6,697 nucleotides of DNA from Puniceicoccaceae bacterium (GTDB taxonomy: Bacteria > Verrucomicrobiota > Verrucomicrobiia > Opitutales > Coraliomargaritaceae): the NCBI GenBank assembly GCA_003567255.1, contig PWZW01000288.1:1-6697 (forward strand), written 5' to 3'. The position numbers and the translations under genes are program-made. Of this stretch, positions 5,557-6,697 are shown piece after piece; position 1 is the stretch's first letter, and each line of letters begins with the position of its first letter. The notes beneath the pieces are model-generated. The model was not told where the DNA came from and searched no databases. It saw nothing but the letters and a program-made list of their open reading frames with translations.

Positions 5557-6697
5557 GCATCCGAACTTTTCCAAAAATCAAAGCGGTCCACATCAAACAA
5601 GCCAAGGTCACTCATTTTGAGACTTGGAATAACCAACAATGCCATGAAAGAGAGGGTCATATACGGCGAACTTTGCTTACAGCCATCTGCCCGCGCCAGG
5701 GCGCTCAACTCCTTAAAAGCCTCGGCGGCTTCCCAGGCCTCACCCTCCGCCATAAGACCGGCAATCGGCAAGGGGAACACCCGCGTATCCGAGGGTGATG
5801 CGAAAGCCAACCCGCCCCGGGCCTCAATCACCGCATTGATTGCGCGGAGCAAAGCCTCGTCGGAAGCGCCCACCGCCACCACATTGTGGGAGTCGTGGGC
5901 CACGCTACTGGCGAGAGCCCCTCGCTTCAGGCCAAAATGCTTAATCAGCCCGATTGCCGGAGGCGCATCCCTGTAGCGATTCACCACCACGATTTTGAGC
6001 AGATCCCGACCGGGATCTGCCATAATCTTTCCATTTTCCACGAGGGGTGCATGCGCCTCGCGACCGGTAACCAGTGCCCCATCCTGTGCCAGGATTACCG
6101 GGACATCCGCTAGCCCGGGTGCCGTCCACGCGAGTTGGTCCAAACCAATCGGCCGCGCCTCAAACTTGTTTAGCCCGACCGTTTCCACGCGCGGCAGAAG
6201 CGGTTGCCCGCCCGCAGCTACCTCAACTCCATTGATGAAAGTACGCTGAACCTTGAAGTGCTCCAAATCATCGACCTCGACAAAGTCTGCCGGATCTCCC
6301 TCCTGCAGTAGGCCTACGGGTAAGCGGTAATGCCGCACCGGGTTCAAAGTTGCCGCCCGAATCGCCGTCATTGGTGGAACTCCGTTTTGCACGGCCCGTC
6401 GGACGAGGGCATCGATGTGTGAACAAACAAGCTCATCCGGGTGCTTATCGTCACTACAAAAAAAGCAAGCCTCAGGCGCCTCTTCAAGTAGAGGCCAGAG
6501 GGCATCAAAATTCCTCGCCGCCGAGCCTTCCCGGATCGCCACCTTCATTCCAAGCGCGACGCGCTCCCGCGCCTCGGTCAAGGTCACACACTCATGATCC
6601 GTTTCGATGCCCGCGGAGGCGTACGCCTTTAAGGCGTCGCCAACAACTCCGGGAGCGTGGCCGTCGATCCGCTTACCGTACCGTTTCGCCAAAGCGA
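5553..6697 (-). CDS. ade: Adenine deaminase, C-terminal 380 residues (5' end outside window)
   Basis: Deaminates adenine to hypoxanthine in purine salvage; a metal-dependent amidohydrolase in the cytoplasm. The frame runs off the right edge, so perhaps a third of the usual 550-600 residue protein (the N-terminus and the first metal-site histidines) is missing. In the visible part, counting from the edge, IDGHAPG (10-16, His13), GIETDHE (29-35, His34), GMKVAIREGSAARN (49-62) and SDDKHPDEL (81-89) belong to the amidohydrolase barrel. RAATLNPVRHYRL and GDPADFVEVDDL mark the end of the barrel and the composite domain. From about residue 215 the adenine deaminase C-terminal domain follows, with SSVAHDSHNVVAVG and the ending LSFMALLVIPSLKMSDLGLFD. 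These motifs are specific enough to exclude other amidohydrolases. The TGA stop lies in the right arm of the intergenic hairpin. The M23 gene follows on the same strand with no functional link apparent. Confidence 0.96.
   Translation of the reverse strand, partial: ALAKRYGKRIDGHAPGVVGDALKAYASAGIETDHECVTLTEARERVALGMKVAIREGSAARNFDALWPLLEEAPEACFFCSDDKHPDELVCSHIDALVRRAVQNGVPPMTAIRAATLNPVRHYRLPVGLLQEGDPADFVEVDDLEHFKVQRTFINGVEVAAGGQPLLPRVETVGLNKFEARPIGLDQLAWTAPGLADVPVILAQDGALVTGREAHAPLVENGKIMADPGRDLLKIVVVNRYRDAPPAIGLIKHFGLKRGALASSVAHDSHNVVAVGASDEALLRAINAVIEARGGLAFASPSDTRVFPLPIAGLMAEGEAWEAAEAFKELSALARADGCKQSSPYMTLSFMALLVIPSLKMSDLGLFDVDRFDFWKSSDA

Noticed and set aside
5491..5574. Longer M23 protein starting at TTG 5574
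   Set aside because: It overlaps the adenine deaminase end by 22 bases and places polar residues before an evident signal peptide; ATG 5490 or 5484 fits better.

Overview
This is an ordinary chromosomal gene neighbourhood from a free-living bacterium. It holds seven protein-coding genes, two of them cut by the window edges. I see no RNA genes, mobile elements, CRISPR or phage genes. The protein styles (a divergent GH42, a type I-beta DAHP synthase with an N-terminal ferredoxin-like domain, a PyrE with the RGGR variant of the PRPP loop) and the moderately GC-rich DNA suggest Verrucomicrobiota, possibly Opitutae. That placement is an impression from the proteins, not a phylogeny.

Layout. At the left edge, on +, is the C-terminal part of a GH42 beta-galactosidase-like protein (2-1168). 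It converges on a minus-strand cluster that reads right to left: an inositol-monophosphatase-family phosphatase (3699-2863), DAHP synthase (2804-1758) and a small membrane-anchored lytic transglycosylase (1768-1211). The last two overlap by 11 bases and the first two are 58 bases apart, so the three are probably one operon. A 117-base divergent spacer (3700-3816) separates this cluster from pyrE on + (3817-4392). pyrE converges on a second minus-strand pair: adenine deaminase, cut by the right edge (6697-5553), followed by a secreted M23 metallopeptidase (5490-4441).

How the genes fit together. Three are core metabolism: orotate phosphoribosyltransferase (pyrimidines), adenine deaminase (purine salvage) and DAHP synthase (entry to the shikimate pathway). 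Two act on peptidoglycan (the lytic transglycosylase and the M23 peptidase). One probably relates to galactoside use. The genes do not form one obvious pathway, and I found no convincing new system.

Points worth a second look: the GH42-like protein appears to lack the family's catalytic nucleophile and a second conserved Glu/His pair; an imperfect long hairpin fills most of the gap between adenine deaminase and the M23 gene; the M23 protein has a long C-terminal extension I cannot assign; and four of the five visible gene starts have no Shine-Dalgarno-like sequence.
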